Positions 7,031 to 16,387 of a DNA stretch of 64,000 nucleotides are shown piece after piece. The notes beneath the pieces are model-generated. The model ran no database searches. It saw only the letters and a program-made list of their open reading frames with translations, and was not told the origin of the DNA. This stretch comes from Pseudomonas huaxiensis (lineage in GTDB: Bacteria; Pseudomonadota; Gammaproteobacteria; Pseudomonadales; Pseudomonadaceae), in the NCBI RefSeq assembly GCF_003231275.1, contig NZ_QKVL01000029.1, forward strand, positions 1-64,000. The letters run 5' to 3'. How positions within the stretch are numbered: the first letter of the stretch is position 1; each line of letters starts with the position of its first letter. The translations under genes and the position numbers were made by a program.

Positions 7031-9694
7031 GTGACCCACAGTGATTCGCAGCGCGCCGACGCGCTGCTTGCCGAACTGCCGCGCGAAGGGCGCGGCCGGC
7101 TCAAGGTGTTTCTCGGCGCCGCCCCGGGGGTGGGCAAGACCTACGCCATGCTGCAGGCCGCCCATGCGCGCCTGCGGCATAACGTGCGGGTGCTCGCCGG
7201 GGTGGTGGAAACCCACGGCCGCAGCGAGACCGAAGCGCTGCTCGGCGGCATTCCGCAGCAGCCGCTGGTGCGCTCGGAATACCGCGGCGTGATCCTTGAG
7301 GAAATGGACCTCGACGGCCTGCTCAAGGCCGCACCGGAGCTGGTGCTGGTAGACGAGCTGGCCCACAGCAACGCCCCCGGCAGCCGACACACCAAGCGCT
7401 GGCAGGATGTGCAGGAACTGCTGGCGGCGGGCATCGACGTCTACACCACGGTCAACGTCCAGCACCTGGAAAGTCTCAACGACCATGTGCGCGGCATCAC
7501 CGGCGTGCAGGTGCGCGAAACGCTGCCGGACTGGGTCCTGCAGGAAGCCTTCGAGCTGGTGCTGATCGACCTGCCGCCGCGAGAACTGCTGGAGCGCCTG
7601 CGCGACGGCAAGGTCTACGTGCCGGAGCAGGCGCGGGCGGCGATCGATGCCTTCTTCACCCAGACCAACCTCACCGCCTTGCGCGAGTTGGCGATGCAGA
7701 CCGCTGCGGCCCAGGTCGATGCCGACCTGGCCCACGGTTATCGTCGTCTCGGCCAGGATGCCCCGGCGCTGCGCGGGCGCTTGCTGGTGGGCGTGGATGG
7801 CGATGCCCAGGCCGAGCGGCTGGTACGGCATGCCAGCCGGGTCGCCCAGCGCCGCCATCTGCCGTGGAGCCTGGTGCATGTCGACAATGGCCGCCTGCGC
7901 GACGAAACCGCTCGCCAGCGCCTGCAAGCGGCGCAGCAACTGGCCGAGCGCCTGGGTGGCGAAGTGGTGGTGCTGCGCGCCGGGGAAGTGGCGCGCACGC
8001 TGATTCAGCACGCCATCGAGCGCCGCGCCAGCCTGGTGTTGGTGGGGCAGTCGCGGGATCGCCTGCGTCGCCGTCTGTTCGGCGCGGGCGTGGCGACTCG
8101 CTTGCTGCGCGAGGCCCACGGCCTGGAAATCAACGTCCTTGACCGCGATGTCCAGCCGGAGCCGACGCGCACGGTCGCGCCTCGCGTCTGGGTCTGGCGT
8201 CACTACGCCCTGGCCCTGCTGGCCACCTTGCTCGCCACAGGGCTGGCCTCGGCGGTGGCACGGGTCATGGACCTGCCGAACATCTCGCTGGTGTTCCTCG
8301 CCGCGGTCCTGCTGGTGGCGGTGCGTAGTAGCATCGGCCCGGCGCTGGCCTGTGCGGCGATGTCATTCCTGGCGTATGACTTCCTGTTTATCCCGCCGAA
8401 TTTCTCCTTCGCCATCCAGCGCGAAGAAGACGTGCTGACCTCGCTGTTCTTCCTGTTGATGGCCGTGCTCACCGGCAACCTCGCCGCGCGGCAGCGCCGG
8501 CAACTCAAGGCGTTGCGCGAGACCCAGGAACAGACCGGGCAACTGCTCGACCTGTCACGCAAGCTCACCGCAGCCACTGACCGCCAGGCGGTATTCAGTG
8601 CCGCGGGGCAACACCTGGAAGGCTGGTCGGACTTGCAGGCGTGCCTGCTGGAGCGCGACGCCGAGGGCCGTTTGCAGGTGGCCAGCGGCGGCGTGCTGCA
8701 ATTCAGCGACAACGAGCGCGCCGCCGCCGAGTGGGCCTGGCAGCACGACCAGGCCGCGGGGCAGGGCAGCGACACGCTGCCCAATGGTCGCTGGTGGTGG
8801 TGGCCGCTGTCGGTGGACGAAGGCCCGCTCGCCTTGCTCGGTGTGCGTGCCCGTACGGGCGACGAGGCGTTGGCCCCACAACGTCGCCGCCTGCTCAAGG
8901 CACTCAGTCAGCCGCTGGCCCAGGCGCTGGCCCGGGCGCGGCTGGCGGACCAGTTGGAAGCCGCGCGCCTGCACGGCGAAACCGAGCAGTTGCGCAGCGC
9001 CTTGCTGGCGTCGGTGTCCCATGACTTGCGCACGCCGCTGACCGCGATGCGCGGCAGCATCGACAGCTTGCTGGCGCTGGGCGATGCGATTCCCGCCGCA
9101 GACCGCCGCGAACTGCTGGAAGGCACCCGCGACGAAGCTGAACGGCTGGACCGCTATATCCAGAACCTGCTGGACATGACCCGCCTCGGCCACGGCGGCC
9201 TCAAGCTGGCGCGGGACTGGGTCGCGCCGGCGGACATTGTCGGCAGCGCCTTGAACCGCCTGCGCGTGGTGCTGGCGCCGCTGCGCCTGCACACCGAGGT
9301 GCCGGCGCACCTGCCGCTGCTCTATGTGCATGCGGCGCTGATCGAGCAGGCGCTGGTCAATGTGCTGGAAAACGCCGCGCGGTTTTCTCCGCTCAATGGC
9401 CGGCTGGAGATGCGCGTGAGTGTCGAGGACGAGCACCTGTGCCTGGCCGTCGCCGACGAAGGCCCGGGCATCGCCGCGCAGGACCGCGAGCGCATCTTCG
9501 ACATGTTCTACACCGCCGCCCGCGGTGATCGCGGCGGGCAGGGCACCGGGCTCGGGCTTGCCATCTGCCAGGGCATGATTGGCGCCCATGGCGGGCATAT
9601 CCGCGTCGATGACGGCCTCGATGGTCACGGCACCTGCATCACACTATGCTTGCCGCTTCCGGCCCAACCCGAACTGGACAGCGAGACCCCATGA
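7031..9694 (+). CDS. kdpD: KdpD, turgor/K+ sensor histidine kinase
   Basis: An 887-residue sensor kinase with the full KdpD architecture: N-terminal KdpD domain with Walker A (GAAPGVGKT, about residues 30-38) and the LVDELAHSNAPGSRH segment; a universal-stress-protein-like domain (about 245-365); four close-packed membrane helices (about 390-480); a GAF-like region; a HisKA domain with SHDLRTPL (His664) and a HATPase domain with NVLENAARFSP and GTGLGLAI. It phosphorylates KdpE when K+ is low. The start is GTG with AAGGA 6 bases upstream. It overlaps kdpE by 4 bases. Confidence 0.97.
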   Translation: MTHSDSQRADALLAELPREGRGRLKVFLGAAPGVGKTYAMLQAAHARLRHNVRVLAGVVETHGRSETEALLGGIPQQPLVRSEYRGVILEEMDLDGLLKAAPELVLVDELAHSNAPGSRHTKRWQDVQELLAAGIDVYTTVNVQHLESLNDHVRGITGVQVRETLPDWVLQEAFELVLIDLPPRELLERLRDGKVYVPEQARAAIDAFFTQTNLTALRELAMQTAAAQVDADLAHGYRRLGQDAPALRGRLLVGVDGDAQAERLVRHASRVAQRRHLPWSLVHVDNGRLRDETARQRLQAAQQLAERLGGEVVVLRAGEVARTLIQHAIERRASLVLVGQSRDRLRRRLFGAGVATRLLREAHGLEINVLDRDVQPEPTRTVAPRVWVWRHYALALLATLLATGLASAVARVMDLPNISLVFLAAVLLVAVRSSIGPALACAAMSFLAYDFLFIPPNFSFAIQREEDVLTSLFFLLMAVLTGNLAARQRRQLKALRETQEQTGQLLDLSRKLTAATDRQAVFSAAGQHLEGWSDLQACLLERDAEGRLQVASGGVLQFSDNERAAAEWAWQHDQAAGQGSDTLPNGRWWWWPLSVDEGPLALLGVRARTGDEALAPQRRRLLKALSQPLAQALARARLADQLEAARLHGETEQLRSALLASVSHDLRTPLTAMRGSIDSLLALGDAIPAADRRELLEGTRDEAERLDRYIQNLLDMTRLGHGGLKLARDWVAPADIVGSALNRLRVVLAPLRLHTEVPAHLPLLYVHAALIEQALVNVLENAARFSPLNGRLEMRVSVEDEHLCLAVADEGPGIAAQDRERIFDMFYTAARGDRGGQGTGLGLAICQGMIGAHGGHIRVDDGLDGHGTCITLCLPLPAQPELDSETP

Positions 9695-10389
9695 GCCAGA
9701 CCGCGACCCTGCTGGTCATCGACGATGAACCGCAGATCCGCAAATTCCTCCGTATCAGCCTCAGTTCCCAGGGCTACAAAGTGCTCGAAGCGGGGACCGG
9801 CGCCGAGGGCCTGAGCCAGGCGGCGCTGTCCCGGCCGGACCTGGTGGTGCTCGACCTCGGCTTGCCGGACATGGACGGCCAGGACGTACTGCGCGAACTG
9901 CGCGAATGGAGCGCGGTGCCGGTGCTGGTGTTGTCGGTGCGGGCCAGCGAGGGCGAGAAAGTCCGGGCGCTGGACAGCGGCGCCAATGACTACGTGACCA
10001 AGCCGTTCGGCATCCAGGAATTTCTTGCCCGGGTTCGCGCGCTGCTGCGCCAGGTGCCCCAGGCGGCTGCGCCGCAGGCGGCGTGCAGTTTCGGCGCGTT
10101 GACCGTGGACCTGGCGTACCGGCGAGTGACCCTCGACGGTGAAGAAGTGGCGCTGACCCGCAAGGAATACGCCTTGCTGGCGCAACTGGCACGGCATCCC
10201 GGGCGGGTCATTACCCAGCAGCAGTTGCTCAAGGACATCTGGGGGCCGACCCATGTCGACGACACGCATTACCTGCGCATCGTCGTGGCGCATGTGCGGC
10301 AGAAACTCGGGGATGACCCGACGGCGCCGCGGTTTATCGTGACCGAGCCGGGTGTGGGGTATCGGTTGGTGGGGCAGGAGCCGGTTTAA
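9691..10389 (+). CDS. kdpE: KdpE, OmpR-family response regulator
   Basis: A 232-residue response regulator: receiver domain with acidic pocket IDDE, phospho-acceptor Asp55 in VVLDLGLPD, and the DYVTKPF lysine; then a winged-helix OmpR/PhoB DNA-binding domain (ALTRKEYALLAQLARHPG, HYLRIVVAHVRQKL). It activates the kdp operon when phosphorylated by KdpD. The ATG at 9691 overlaps the kdpD stop (ATGA); an upstream in-frame ATG at 9646 lies inside kdpD and is not needed. A candidate binding site for it is at 2481-2497. Confidence 0.96.
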   Translation: MSQTATLLVIDDEPQIRKFLRISLSSQGYKVLEAGTGAEGLSQAALSRPDLVVLDLGLPDMDGQDVLRELREWSAVPVLVLSVRASEGEKVRALDSGANDYVTKPFGIQEFLARVRALLRQVPQAAAPQAACSFGALTVDLAYRRVTLDGEEVALTRKEYALLAQLARHPGRVITQQQLLKDIWGPTHVDDTHYLRIVVAHVRQKLGDDPTAPRFIVTEPGVGYRLVGQEPV

Positions 10390-10393
10390 AGGC

Positions 10394-10468
10394 CTCATCG
10401 CTGGCAAGCCAGCTCCCACAGAGTCCGGTGCATGCTGACCTTGTGGGAGCTGGCTTGCCAGCGATGAG
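10394..10468. repeat. Inverted pair of REP-type elements (GTGGGAGCTGGCTTGCCAGC family)
   Basis: Two 27-bp arms, 10394-10420 and 10442-10468, are exact reverse complements; each also contains its own GCTGGC-GCCAGC palindrome. They sit between the convergent kdpE and patatin genes. Related pairs lie at 13767-13830 and 42073-42165. Confidence 0.9.
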
Positions 10469-10539
10469 CATGGGTATCTACACATCTCGCAGGCAATCGC
10501 AGACCGTCAGCCACTTGCGCTCCCACAGTTTGTGGTGGC

Positions 10540-11604
10540 CTACCGCCGCTCCGCCTCATAGTTATCCAGCGTATCCCGCGCAATCTCCCGTCCCAGCGCG
10601 ATGAGCTCCGGCGCTTTGTAGAACTCGAAAAACCGGCACACCCGCTTCGGCACGTTGATTAGCACATCCGGCGGATACCCGGCGATCTTGTACTGCGCCA
10701 GCGAGGTCTGCATCACCTCGAAACTCTGGTTGATCAGGTCCAGCAGGGACGCCGGCCCGACGTTATCGACAATGAACGAGCCGGTCGCCGACTTCGGCGC
10801 GCCGTCGCGCTCCGGCGCCGCGGAGGGTTGCTGGGCCTTGGGGCTGGCGGCGTCTGCCAGCCAAGGATTGGGCACCTGCGTCGCCTCGATCGCCAGGTCC
10901 TGCTCCATCTCTTGCGCCAGTTCCTTTTCCAACCCCAGCAGCACCTCGGCCTGCTTGCGCCGGAACGGCAGGCGCGAGCCCACCGAACTGATCAGGTTGT
11001 CGAAGCGCAGCTTGAACGCTGGCGGCCGCTCGATAACCGGCAGCTGGTATTGCTTCTGGTTGGTGGAGTTGAGGTTGACCGCGATGATCAGGTCGCTGTG
11101 GCTGGACACCACCGGGATGATCGGCAGCGGGTTGAGAATGCCGCCATCGACCAGGGTGCGGTTGCCCTGAACCACCGGGGTGAACAGGCTGGGAATCGCC
11201 GCAGAGGCCCGCATCGCCTGATGCAGGCAGCCTTCCTGAAACCAGATTTCCTGCTGGTTGGTCAGGTCCGTGGCCACCGCCGTGTAGGGAATGCGCAACT
11301 GCTCGATATTGATTTCGCCGACGATCTTGCGGATCTGTCCGAAAACCTTGTCGCCACGGATCGCGCCTAGGCGGAAACTCACGTCCACCAGGCGCAGCAC
11401 GTCGAGGTAGTCCAGGCTCTCGATCCAGTTGCGGTATTCGTCCAGCTTGCCAGCGGCGTAGATCCCGCCAACCACCGCACCCATGGAACAGCCGGCGATG
11501 CAGGAAATCTCGTAACCTCGCCGTTCGATTTCCTCGATCACGCCGATATGCGCATACCCCCGGGCCCCGCCCGAGCCCAACACCAGCGCTACGCGCTTTT
11601 TCAT
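10540..11604 (-). CDS. Patatin-like phospholipase, RssA-type
   Basis: A 354-residue patatin-family serine hydrolase. The N-terminus shows the oxyanion loop GSGGARGYAHIG (residues 10-21), the nucleophile GCSMG (Ser40), and the catalytic Asp in VDGG (Asp153), making the Ser-Asp dyad complete. There is no signal peptide, so it acts in the cytoplasm or on the inner face of the membrane; this separates it from secreted PlpD/ExoU-type enzymes. The C-terminal 90 residues after a Ser/Pro/Ala-rich linker (about 250-280) are not part of the core fold. The start is the ATG at 11604; an open frame continues upstream but lacks patatin homology. Confidence 0.88.
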   Translation of the reverse strand: MKKRVALVLGSGGARGYAHIGVIEEIERRGYEISCIAGCSMGAVVGGIYAAGKLDEYRNWIESLDYLDVLRLVDVSFRLGAIRGDKVFGQIRKIVGEINIEQLRIPYTAVATDLTNQQEIWFQEGCLHQAMRASAAIPSLFTPVVQGNRTLVDGGILNPLPIIPVVSSHSDLIIAVNLNSTNQKQYQLPVIERPPAFKLRFDNLISSVGSRLPFRRKQAEVLLGLEKELAQEMEQDLAIEATQVPNPWLADAASPKAQQPSAAPERDGAPKSATGSFIVDNVGPASLLDLINQSFEVMQTSLAQYKIAGYPPDVLINVPKRVCRFFEFYKAPELIALGREIARDTLDNYEAERR

Positions 11605-11769
11605 GATTGCGCCCCTGCGTCGATCGCCACTTTGATGACCCGAGAATGCGCCTGTTTCGGGTTGCGCTTCAATCGTCGTCTGCGCTGGGCTACGCTGAAC
11701 AGGGCACTTTTGCTGATGCCCGCCGTCGAACATGCCGACACGACTTTTCCCATCTTCGAGGTAACACCG

Positions 11770-12048
11770 ATGAAAGCCCTGATCACCCTGTCCCTGATTG
11801 TTGTGGCCCTGGCGGGTTGCGCGGGCAAGACGGCCTATCGCGACAGTTGCGGCAGCCAGCTCGACGCCGCCTGGAAGGAGCTCGACCTGGCCAAGGCCGA
11901 GGGCTTCGCCGGTACCGTCAGTTACTCCAAGGCCCTGTCGCTGCTGACCGGCGCCAAGACCCAACAGCAGTTCGAAGCCTTCGAAGGTTGCACCAAGAAA
12001 GCCGAGAAAGCCCGCTTCTATATCCGTGAGTCCCGCGCCGGACGTTGA
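11770..12048 (+). CDS. Small lipoprotein of unknown function
   Basis: A 92-residue protein with a lipoprotein signal: MKALITLSLIVVALAGC, lipobox LAGC with Cys17. The mature part (about 75 residues) is mostly helical and charged and has two more cysteines (SCG and GCTK), possibly forming a disulfide. I do not recognise a named family. It is divergent from the patatin gene and lies 14 bases before the CHAD gene, with which it is probably co-transcribed. A longer reading from 11548 would bury the signal peptide, so the ATG at 11770 was chosen. Confidence 0.82.
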   Translation: MKALITLSLIVVALAGCAGKTAYRDSCGSQLDAAWKELDLAKAEGFAGTVSYSKALSLLTGAKTQQQFEAFEGCTKKAEKARFYIRESRAGR

Positions 12049-12062
12049 TGAGGTAAGGCCCC

Positions 12063-12830
12063 ATGTCGCAGATGTTCGATCATGTCGTCGCTCAGGTGCT
12101 TGGCTTGCACGTTCGTCTGCTGGCCTGCCAGGCACGCCTCGCGGAAAACACCGACAGCGAAGCGTTGCACGACCTACGCACCAACGTGCGGCGACTGCGC
12201 AGCTTGCTGCGACCGCTGCGCGGCCTGCCAGGAGTCGATCAACTGGAGAGCGCGGCCAAGGCGGTGGGCGACATGACCACGCCACTGCGCGACCGCGAAG
12301 TGCTCGCCGAGCAACTGTTCGAGCGCCAGCAACCGGATGCGGCGCAGCGGCGCCTGGCGGGCGAGGGCGCGACCTTCGCCGCCGTGGCGGCCAGCACCCA
12401 GTTGCACAAACTGCTGGCGATCATCGATGCCTTCCCGGCCTTCCTCCGCGCCATCGAACAACAGAAGCTGGTGCCGGACCTGCGCAAGCGCATCGAAAAG
12501 CGCCTGGACAAGCAATGGAAGAACATCGTCAAAGCCATGCACGACCCGGCCCACGACCGCCATCGCCTGCGCCTGTTGATCAAGCGCTCGCGCTACGGCG
12601 CCGAAGCCTACCCGCAACTGGGGCGCCTGAAGCGTTCGATGCGCGCCTCGCTCAAGCGCGCCCAGGATGACCTCGGACACTGGCATGACCTGCTGCAATG
12701 GCTGACCCAGGCCGAAAAGCAGCCTGACCTGGCCGCCCTTGTGCCGCAGTGGCAGGCGCAGCTTGTCGAAGCCGAACAGCGCGCGGACAAGACCCTTAAC
12801 ACCCTGCTGAAGCATATCGACGAGCGATAA
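12063..12830 (+). CDS. CHAD domain protein
   Basis: A 255-residue all-helical protein with the repeated basic motifs of CHAD domains: ALHDLRTNVRRLRSLLRPL near residue 40 and RHRLRLLIKRSRYGAEAYP near 165-180. CHAD proteins bind inorganic polyphosphate through these conserved Arg, Lys and His side chains. There is no CYTH/triphosphatase domain attached and no polyphosphate kinase gene nearby. It follows the small lipoprotein gene after 14 bases. The function in the cell is unknown. Confidence 0.88.
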   Translation: MSQMFDHVVAQVLGLHVRLLACQARLAENTDSEALHDLRTNVRRLRSLLRPLRGLPGVDQLESAAKAVGDMTTPLRDREVLAEQLFERQQPDAAQRRLAGEGATFAAVAASTQLHKLLAIIDAFPAFLRAIEQQKLVPDLRKRIEKRLDKQWKNIVKAMHDPAHDRHRLRLLIKRSRYGAEAYPQLGRLKRSMRASLKRAQDDLGHWHDLLQWLTQAEKQPDLAALVPQWQAQLVEAEQRADKTLNTLLKHIDER

Positions 12831-12914
12831 TGCGCTGAATTGGCAGTTATGCGGCCTGCTGGGGTGGGCTATCTCCTCTTAAGATCGTGGGACTTTTCCG
12901 TAGGTGAGGTCCGC

Positions 12915-13712
12915 ATGAATTTTTCCCAACTGCTCACCGCTGTCCGTCAGCGCCCGCAGGAAGTGGTCATTCCCGCCGAGTGGGCACAAGGTCGCGCCTG
13001 TTTCGGCGGCCTGATGGCGGCGCTGGTCTACGAGGCCATGCACGCCAAGGTGTCGCCGGAGCGTCCGGTGCGTTCACTGGCCATCACCTTCGTCGGCCCC
13101 GCCGAGCCGGGCGTGCCCATCAGTTTTGAGGTGGAGATGCTCCGCGAGGGTCGTGCAGTGAGTTCGCTGCTGGGCCGGGCAATCCAGAACGGCCAGACCG
13201 TCACCCTGATCCAGGGCAGCTTCGGCGCTGGGCGTACCTCGGTCATCGATGTGCCGGCGTTGCCGGCGAGGGAAATGAAAAGCCTGGAAGACTCCAGCCC
13301 GGAACTGCCGTACATCCCCGGCGCGACCCCGGAATACATCCGCTACCTGTCCATGCGCTGGGGCATCGGCGCCATGCCGTTCAGCAACAAGCCGCTGCGC
13401 AGCATGGGCGGCTGGGTGCGTTTGAAGGACGCGGTGGAAGAGCCGGTGACCGAAGCGCATCTGCTGGCGCTGGTGGACGCCTGGCCGCCGGCGTTGTTGC
13501 CGTACCTGAGCAAACCGGCAGCGGGCAGCACCCTGACCTGGACCATCGAATTCGTCCAGCCGGTGGCCAGCCTCAGCACCCTGGACTGGTGCCAGTACTG
13601 CGCGGACATCGAGCACGCCCGTGATGGTTATGGCCACACCGCCGCAGCCATGTGGGACGCACGTGGCGAGCTGCTGGCGATCAGTCGGCAAACGGTGACC
13701 GTGTTCGCTTGA
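12915..13712 (+). CDS. Acyl-CoA thioesterase (TesB-like, double hot-dog) family protein
   Basis: A 265-residue protein with two hot-dog halves. The N-terminal half shows GRACFGGLMAALVYEAM and FVGPAEPGVPISFEVEMLREGRAV, the pattern of substrate-binding thioesterases; the C-terminal half ends WDARGELLAISRQTVTVFA, a typical TesB-like finish. Such enzymes cleave acyl-CoA to free acid and CoA in the cytoplasm; chain-length preference cannot be told. The ATG at 12915 follows GGTGAGGT; frames from 12840 lack a ribosome site. It stands alone, with a REP pair after it. Confidence 0.8.
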   Translation: MNFSQLLTAVRQRPQEVVIPAEWAQGRACFGGLMAALVYEAMHAKVSPERPVRSLAITFVGPAEPGVPISFEVEMLREGRAVSSLLGRAIQNGQTVTLIQGSFGAGRTSVIDVPALPAREMKSLEDSSPELPYIPGATPEYIRYLSMRWGIGAMPFSNKPLRSMGGWVRLKDAVEEPVTEAHLLALVDAWPPALLPYLSKPAAGSTLTWTIEFVQPVASLSTLDWCQYCADIEHARDGYGHTAAAMWDARGELLAISRQTVTVFA

Positions 13713-13766
13713 GTGTCAGTGACGGTGGCGATAGGGCCAGGCTTGGTAACAACGTCGTTCCGGTCG

Positions 13767-13830
13767 GCCTCATCGCCGGCAAGACCGGCTCCCACGTGAC
13801 CTGTGGGAGCCGGCTTGCCGGCGATGAGGC
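13767..13830. repeat. Inverted pair of REP-type elements (CCGG variant)
   Basis: The arms 13767-13795 and 13803-13830 are near-exact reverse complements (GCCTCATCGCCGGC... / ...GCCGGCGATGAGGC). They differ from the 10394-10468 copy by CCGG in place of CTGG in both arms, so stems stay paired. They lie between the convergent thioesterase and chemoreceptor genes. Confidence 0.88.
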
Positions 13831-13841
13831 CCCAAAATGCT

Positions 13842-15320
13842 CTACAACTTCAACTGCCCGATCACCTTGTTCAATTCCCCGGCCAGGGTCGCCAGTTCAT
13901 CGCTGGTGGTCGCCGACGACACCGTCTGCTGCACTGTGTCCTCGGTCACGTCACGAATGCTCACCACGGCGCGGTTCATTTCCTCGGCGACATGGCTCTG
14001 CTCTTCGGCCGCCGCAGCAATCTGGGTATTGCTCTCGCGCATCTGCGCCACCGCCGCGGTGATTTCCGCCAGGGCTTCGCCGGCTTCCTGCGCCTGTTTG
14101 ACGCAATCGTCGGCCTTGAACGAGCTTTCGGTCATGAACTCCACCGCGTCGCGGGTACCGGCCTGCAAGGCGGAAACCATGTCGGTGATTTCGTCGGTCG
14201 AACTCTGCACTCGTTTGGCCAGGTTGCGCACTTCATCCGCTACCACCGCGAAGCCACGGCCCAGGTCGCCGGCACGGGCGGCCTCGATGGCGGCGTTGAG
14301 GGCGAGCAGGTTGGTTTGTTCGGCGATGCTGTGGATCACATTGACCACGCCGTTGATCTTCTGGCTGTCCTCGGCCAGTTGGCGAATCATCTCGGCGGTC
14401 TGCTGCACGCCGCTAGACAGCCCGGCGATAGAGGTCTGCACCCGGCTGACCACTTGCTGGCCGCTGCCGGCCAGGGTGTCGGCGGTCTGCGACAGGTCGC
14501 GGGTGGCGCCGGCATGCTGGGCGATATGGTAGACGGTCGCGGACATCTCGTTGATCGCCGTGGCCGCCTGGTCGGTTTCGCTCTGCTGGCCGAGCATGCC
14601 GTGGCGCACATCGCTCATGCTGGAGGCCAGGCGCGCGGCACCGGAATCGAGTTGCGCGGCGGTGAGCGCGACGGTGTTCACCACGCGATGGTAGGTGGTC
14701 TGCATGGCGTTGAAGGCCGTGGCCATCTGCCCGATCTCGTCGTGGCAGGCCAGCGGCACCCGGGCCGAGAGGTCGCCGGTCTTCTCGACGTGCAGCATCA
14801 CGTCCTTGAGGATGTTGAGCTGGGCCAGCAGGAAGCGGATCAGCAACTGCGAGGCGCAGAGCATCGCCAGCATCAGGATCAGCACGCACACCGCGTAGTT
14901 GCCGAAGCGGTCGCCATAGACCTGCACGAAGCTCGGCGAAGGCGCCAGCACGGCGACCCGCTGACCGTCACGGCTGATGACCTGGGCACCGGCCAGCGGA
15001 TCATCGCCGAAGACCGCATAGGGCTCGATCGTCACCCAACCGCTGGCGTTGGCCACGGATTCGAGGGGCTTGCCCTGGTAGTTGGGCACCTGACCGGGAG
15101 TGAAGGTCAGGACGTGCGGGCTCTGTGGCAACGCCTGTCCCGCCGGCCAGGCGGCCAGCAAGCGTGCTTCGGCGACGGCCCGGCTCTGGGCTTCGTCCAC
15201 CCGCGCCTGCTGTTCGAGGAACACCGCGTACAGCACCAGGAACAGCGTGGTGACGAAGGCGACCGCGTTGACAGCCCAGAACTTGTACTTCAGGGAGATA
15301 TTGCTAAGCCAGGCACCCAT
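13842..15320 (-). CDS. Methyl-accepting chemotaxis protein
   Basis: A 492-residue transmembrane chemoreceptor: first membrane helix at about residues 13-35, a small periplasmic sensing domain of roughly 120 residues, second membrane helix (YAVCVLILMLAMLCASQLLI), HAMP region (DEIGQMATAFNAM), then the cytoplasmic signalling domain with the highly conserved tip IAEQTNLLALNAAIEAARAG. It passes ligand signals to CheA/CheW. The ligand is unknown; the periplasmic domain is short and of no family I can name. There is no C-terminal CheR-tethering pentapeptide. The ATG at 15320 is preceded by AGAAG; an upstream in-frame start at 15368 would add a basic leader. Confidence 0.93.
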   Translation of the reverse strand: MGAWLSNISLKYKFWAVNAVAFVTTLFLVLYAVFLEQQARVDEAQSRAVAEARLLAAWPAGQALPQSPHVLTFTPGQVPNYQGKPLESVANASGWVTIEPYAVFGDDPLAGAQVISRDGQRVAVLAPSPSFVQVYGDRFGNYAVCVLILMLAMLCASQLLIRFLLAQLNILKDVMLHVEKTGDLSARVPLACHDEIGQMATAFNAMQTTYHRVVNTVALTAAQLDSGAARLASSMSDVRHGMLGQQSETDQAATAINEMSATVYHIAQHAGATRDLSQTADTLAGSGQQVVSRVQTSIAGLSSGVQQTAEMIRQLAEDSQKINGVVNVIHSIAEQTNLLALNAAIEAARAGDLGRGFAVVADEVRNLAKRVQSSTDEITDMVSALQAGTRDAVEFMTESSFKADDCVKQAQEAGEALAEITAAVAQMRESNTQIAAAAEEQSHVAEEMNRAVVSIRDVTEDTVQQTVSSATTSDELATLAGELNKVIGQLKL

Positions 15321-15415
15321 GGTAGGTCTTCTCTGAGTTAAGCGTTTAAGCGGAAAGTTTTTTGGCAAGGTGCCGGCATTCTGTTCGACTAATCAGCAAT
15401 AAATCTTGATATGTG

Positions 15416-16222
15416 TCAAGCCAGCTCGGGCAGGCTGAAAAAGCGCTGTGCACAGCGGGTCGTGTGGGCTGCCACCTGCTCCACGGACTCACCCCGGTGG
15501 AGGGCTACTTCGCGCAACACTTCCGGGAGGAAGGCGGGTTCGTTGCGCCCGCTTTTCGGCTTCGGCCGCAGGCTGCGCGGCAGCAGGTAGGGCGCATCGC
15601 TTTCCAGCATCAGCCGTCCCTCGGGAATGCTGCCCACCAGCGGATGCAGGTGGGTGCCGCGGCGTTCGTCGCAGATCCAGCCGGTGATACCGATGTGCAG
15701 GTCGAGGTCGAGGTAGCCGAACAGCGCCTCGCGCTCGCCGGTGAAGCAGTGCACCACGGCGGCGGTGAGGTGGTCGCGGTAGTCCTTGAGGATATGTAGC
15801 AGGCGCTCGCTGGCGTCGCGTTCATGCAGGAACACCGGCATCTGCAGCTCGACCGCCAGGGCCAATTGCTCCTCCAGGGCTTTTTCCTGCTGCGGACGCG
15901 GCGAGAAATCGCGGTTGAAATCCAGCCCGCATTCACCCACCGCCTGCACCCGCGGTTGCTCCAGCAACTGACGCAAGCGGCGCGGGCTTTCGGCGTCCCA
16001 GTGGCTGGCGTCGTGGGGGTGAACACCCGCAGTGGAAAACAGCCGCTGGCCGCTCTCGTCCAGCTGCTGGCACAGCTCCAGCGCCTCTTCGCTGCCCGCC
16101 AGGCTGGTGCCGGTCAGCAGCATTTGCCGCACGCCCGCAGCTTCGGCGCGCTCGAGAATGGCCTGGTGTTTGCCGGCGAAACTGGAGTTGGTCAGATTGA
16201 CGCCGATGTCAATGAGTTGCAT
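15416..16222 (-). CDS. tatD: TatD-family metal-dependent DNase
   Basis: A 268-residue TIM-barrel hydrolase beginning MQLIDIGVNLTNSSF, with the metal-binding and catalytic elements AVGECGLDFNRDFSP, FLHERDA, VVHCFTGEREA, and the final ESDAPYLLPR. These match TatD 3'-5' exodeoxyribonuclease/DNase proteins that act in DNA repair and degradation in the cytoplasm. The ATG at 16222 follows GAGGT. The gene is not next to tatABC here. Among TatD paralogues the ending with PYLLPRSLRPKPKSGRNEP fits TatD itself better than YcfH or YjjV. Confidence 0.85.
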   Translation of the reverse strand: MQLIDIGVNLTNSSFAGKHQAILERAEAAGVRQMLLTGTSLAGSEEALELCQQLDESGQRLFSTAGVHPHDASHWDAESPRRLRQLLEQPRVQAVGECGLDFNRDFSPRPQQEKALEEQLALAVELQMPVFLHERDASERLLHILKDYRDHLTAAVVHCFTGEREALFGYLDLDLHIGITGWICDERRGTHLHPLVGSIPEGRLMLESDAPYLLPRSLRPKPKSGRNEPAFLPEVLREVALHRGESVEQVAAHTTRCAQRFFSLPELA

Positions 16223-16387
16223 GGTGCTACCTCGGGATTTGCCGCAGATGGGCGCTGGTTGCGCCAAAAAATATCAATAAACACAAGAACTTCAATGAGT
16301 TGTCACGGTCTTTTGCGGTCAATTGTCATGGACCTGCTGCAGAGTATGACCCCCGACACCCCATCGCGGCCTGTTGCCGGAGCCCGG

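Noticed and set aside
11605..12285. An N-terminal extension of the patatin gene up to 12285
   Set aside because: The patatin fold starts at MKKRVALVLGSGGARG; the extension is antisense to the lipoprotein and CHAD genes.
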